Both the position numbers and the translations under genes were made by a program. From Methyloceanibacter sp. (GTDB taxonomy: Bacteria; Pseudomonadota; Alphaproteobacteria; Rhizobiales; Methyloligellaceae), in contig JANWJA010000039.1 in assembly GCA_025449615.1 (NCBI GenBank), positions 1 to 7,981 on the forward strand: a stretch of DNA of 7,981 nt. The letters run 5' to 3'. A model generated the notes under the pieces. That model was not told the origin of the DNA and searched no databases. It saw only the letters and a list, made by a program, of their open reading frames with translations. Below, one piece after another: positions 7,981 through 7,981 of this stretch (position 1 is its first letter; each line of letters starts with the position of its first letter).

Positions 7981-7981
7981 C

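Overview
The window is about 8 kb of GC-rich bacterial chromosome (roughly 60% GC by eye). Gene content and protein sequences point to an alphaproteobacterium, most likely of the order Hyphomicrobiales (Rhizobiales). I cannot fix the genus. The order maf - PPSR (DUF299, the 'RP001' gene of Rickettsia) / hemE - hemJ - rho - mnmE is the conserved neighbourhood that surrounds the chromosomal replication origin in Caulobacter, Rickettsia and many rhizobia.

Layout, left to right. On the minus strand a Maf-family nucleotide pyrophosphatase (cut by the left edge) follows PPSR, with the stop and start codons touching. A 425-base stretch without genes (1255-1679) separates PPSR from hemE. It holds at least seven DnaA-box-like 9-mers, some stacked head-to-tail at one-helical-turn spacing, then a 78% A+T stretch beside hemE whose edge reads as six consecutive DnaA-trio-like triplets. 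This is the best candidate for oriC and the most interesting part of the window. On the plus strand hemE and hemJ (4 bases apart) encode two steps of heme synthesis: uroporphyrinogen decarboxylase and the membrane protoporphyrinogen oxidase. A 239-base gap then carries a dyad, a plausible promoter, a leader hairpin, a possible 41-codon upstream ORF and a C-rich, G-poor stretch, all before rho (transcription termination factor). A minus-strand gene for a DUF255/YyaL-type thioredoxin-domain protein of 680 residues is wedged between rho and mnmE. mnmE (tRNA wobble-uridine modification GTPase) runs off the right edge.

The genes on both sides of the candidate origin point away from it, so they would be transcribed with the replication fork. 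The YyaL-type gene is the exception and would be transcribed head-on. The genes themselves are ordinary core genes. The value of the window lies in the origin region, the rho leader and a 20-bp perfect palindrome inside mnmE. I found no mobile element, CRISPR array, RNA gene or defence system.
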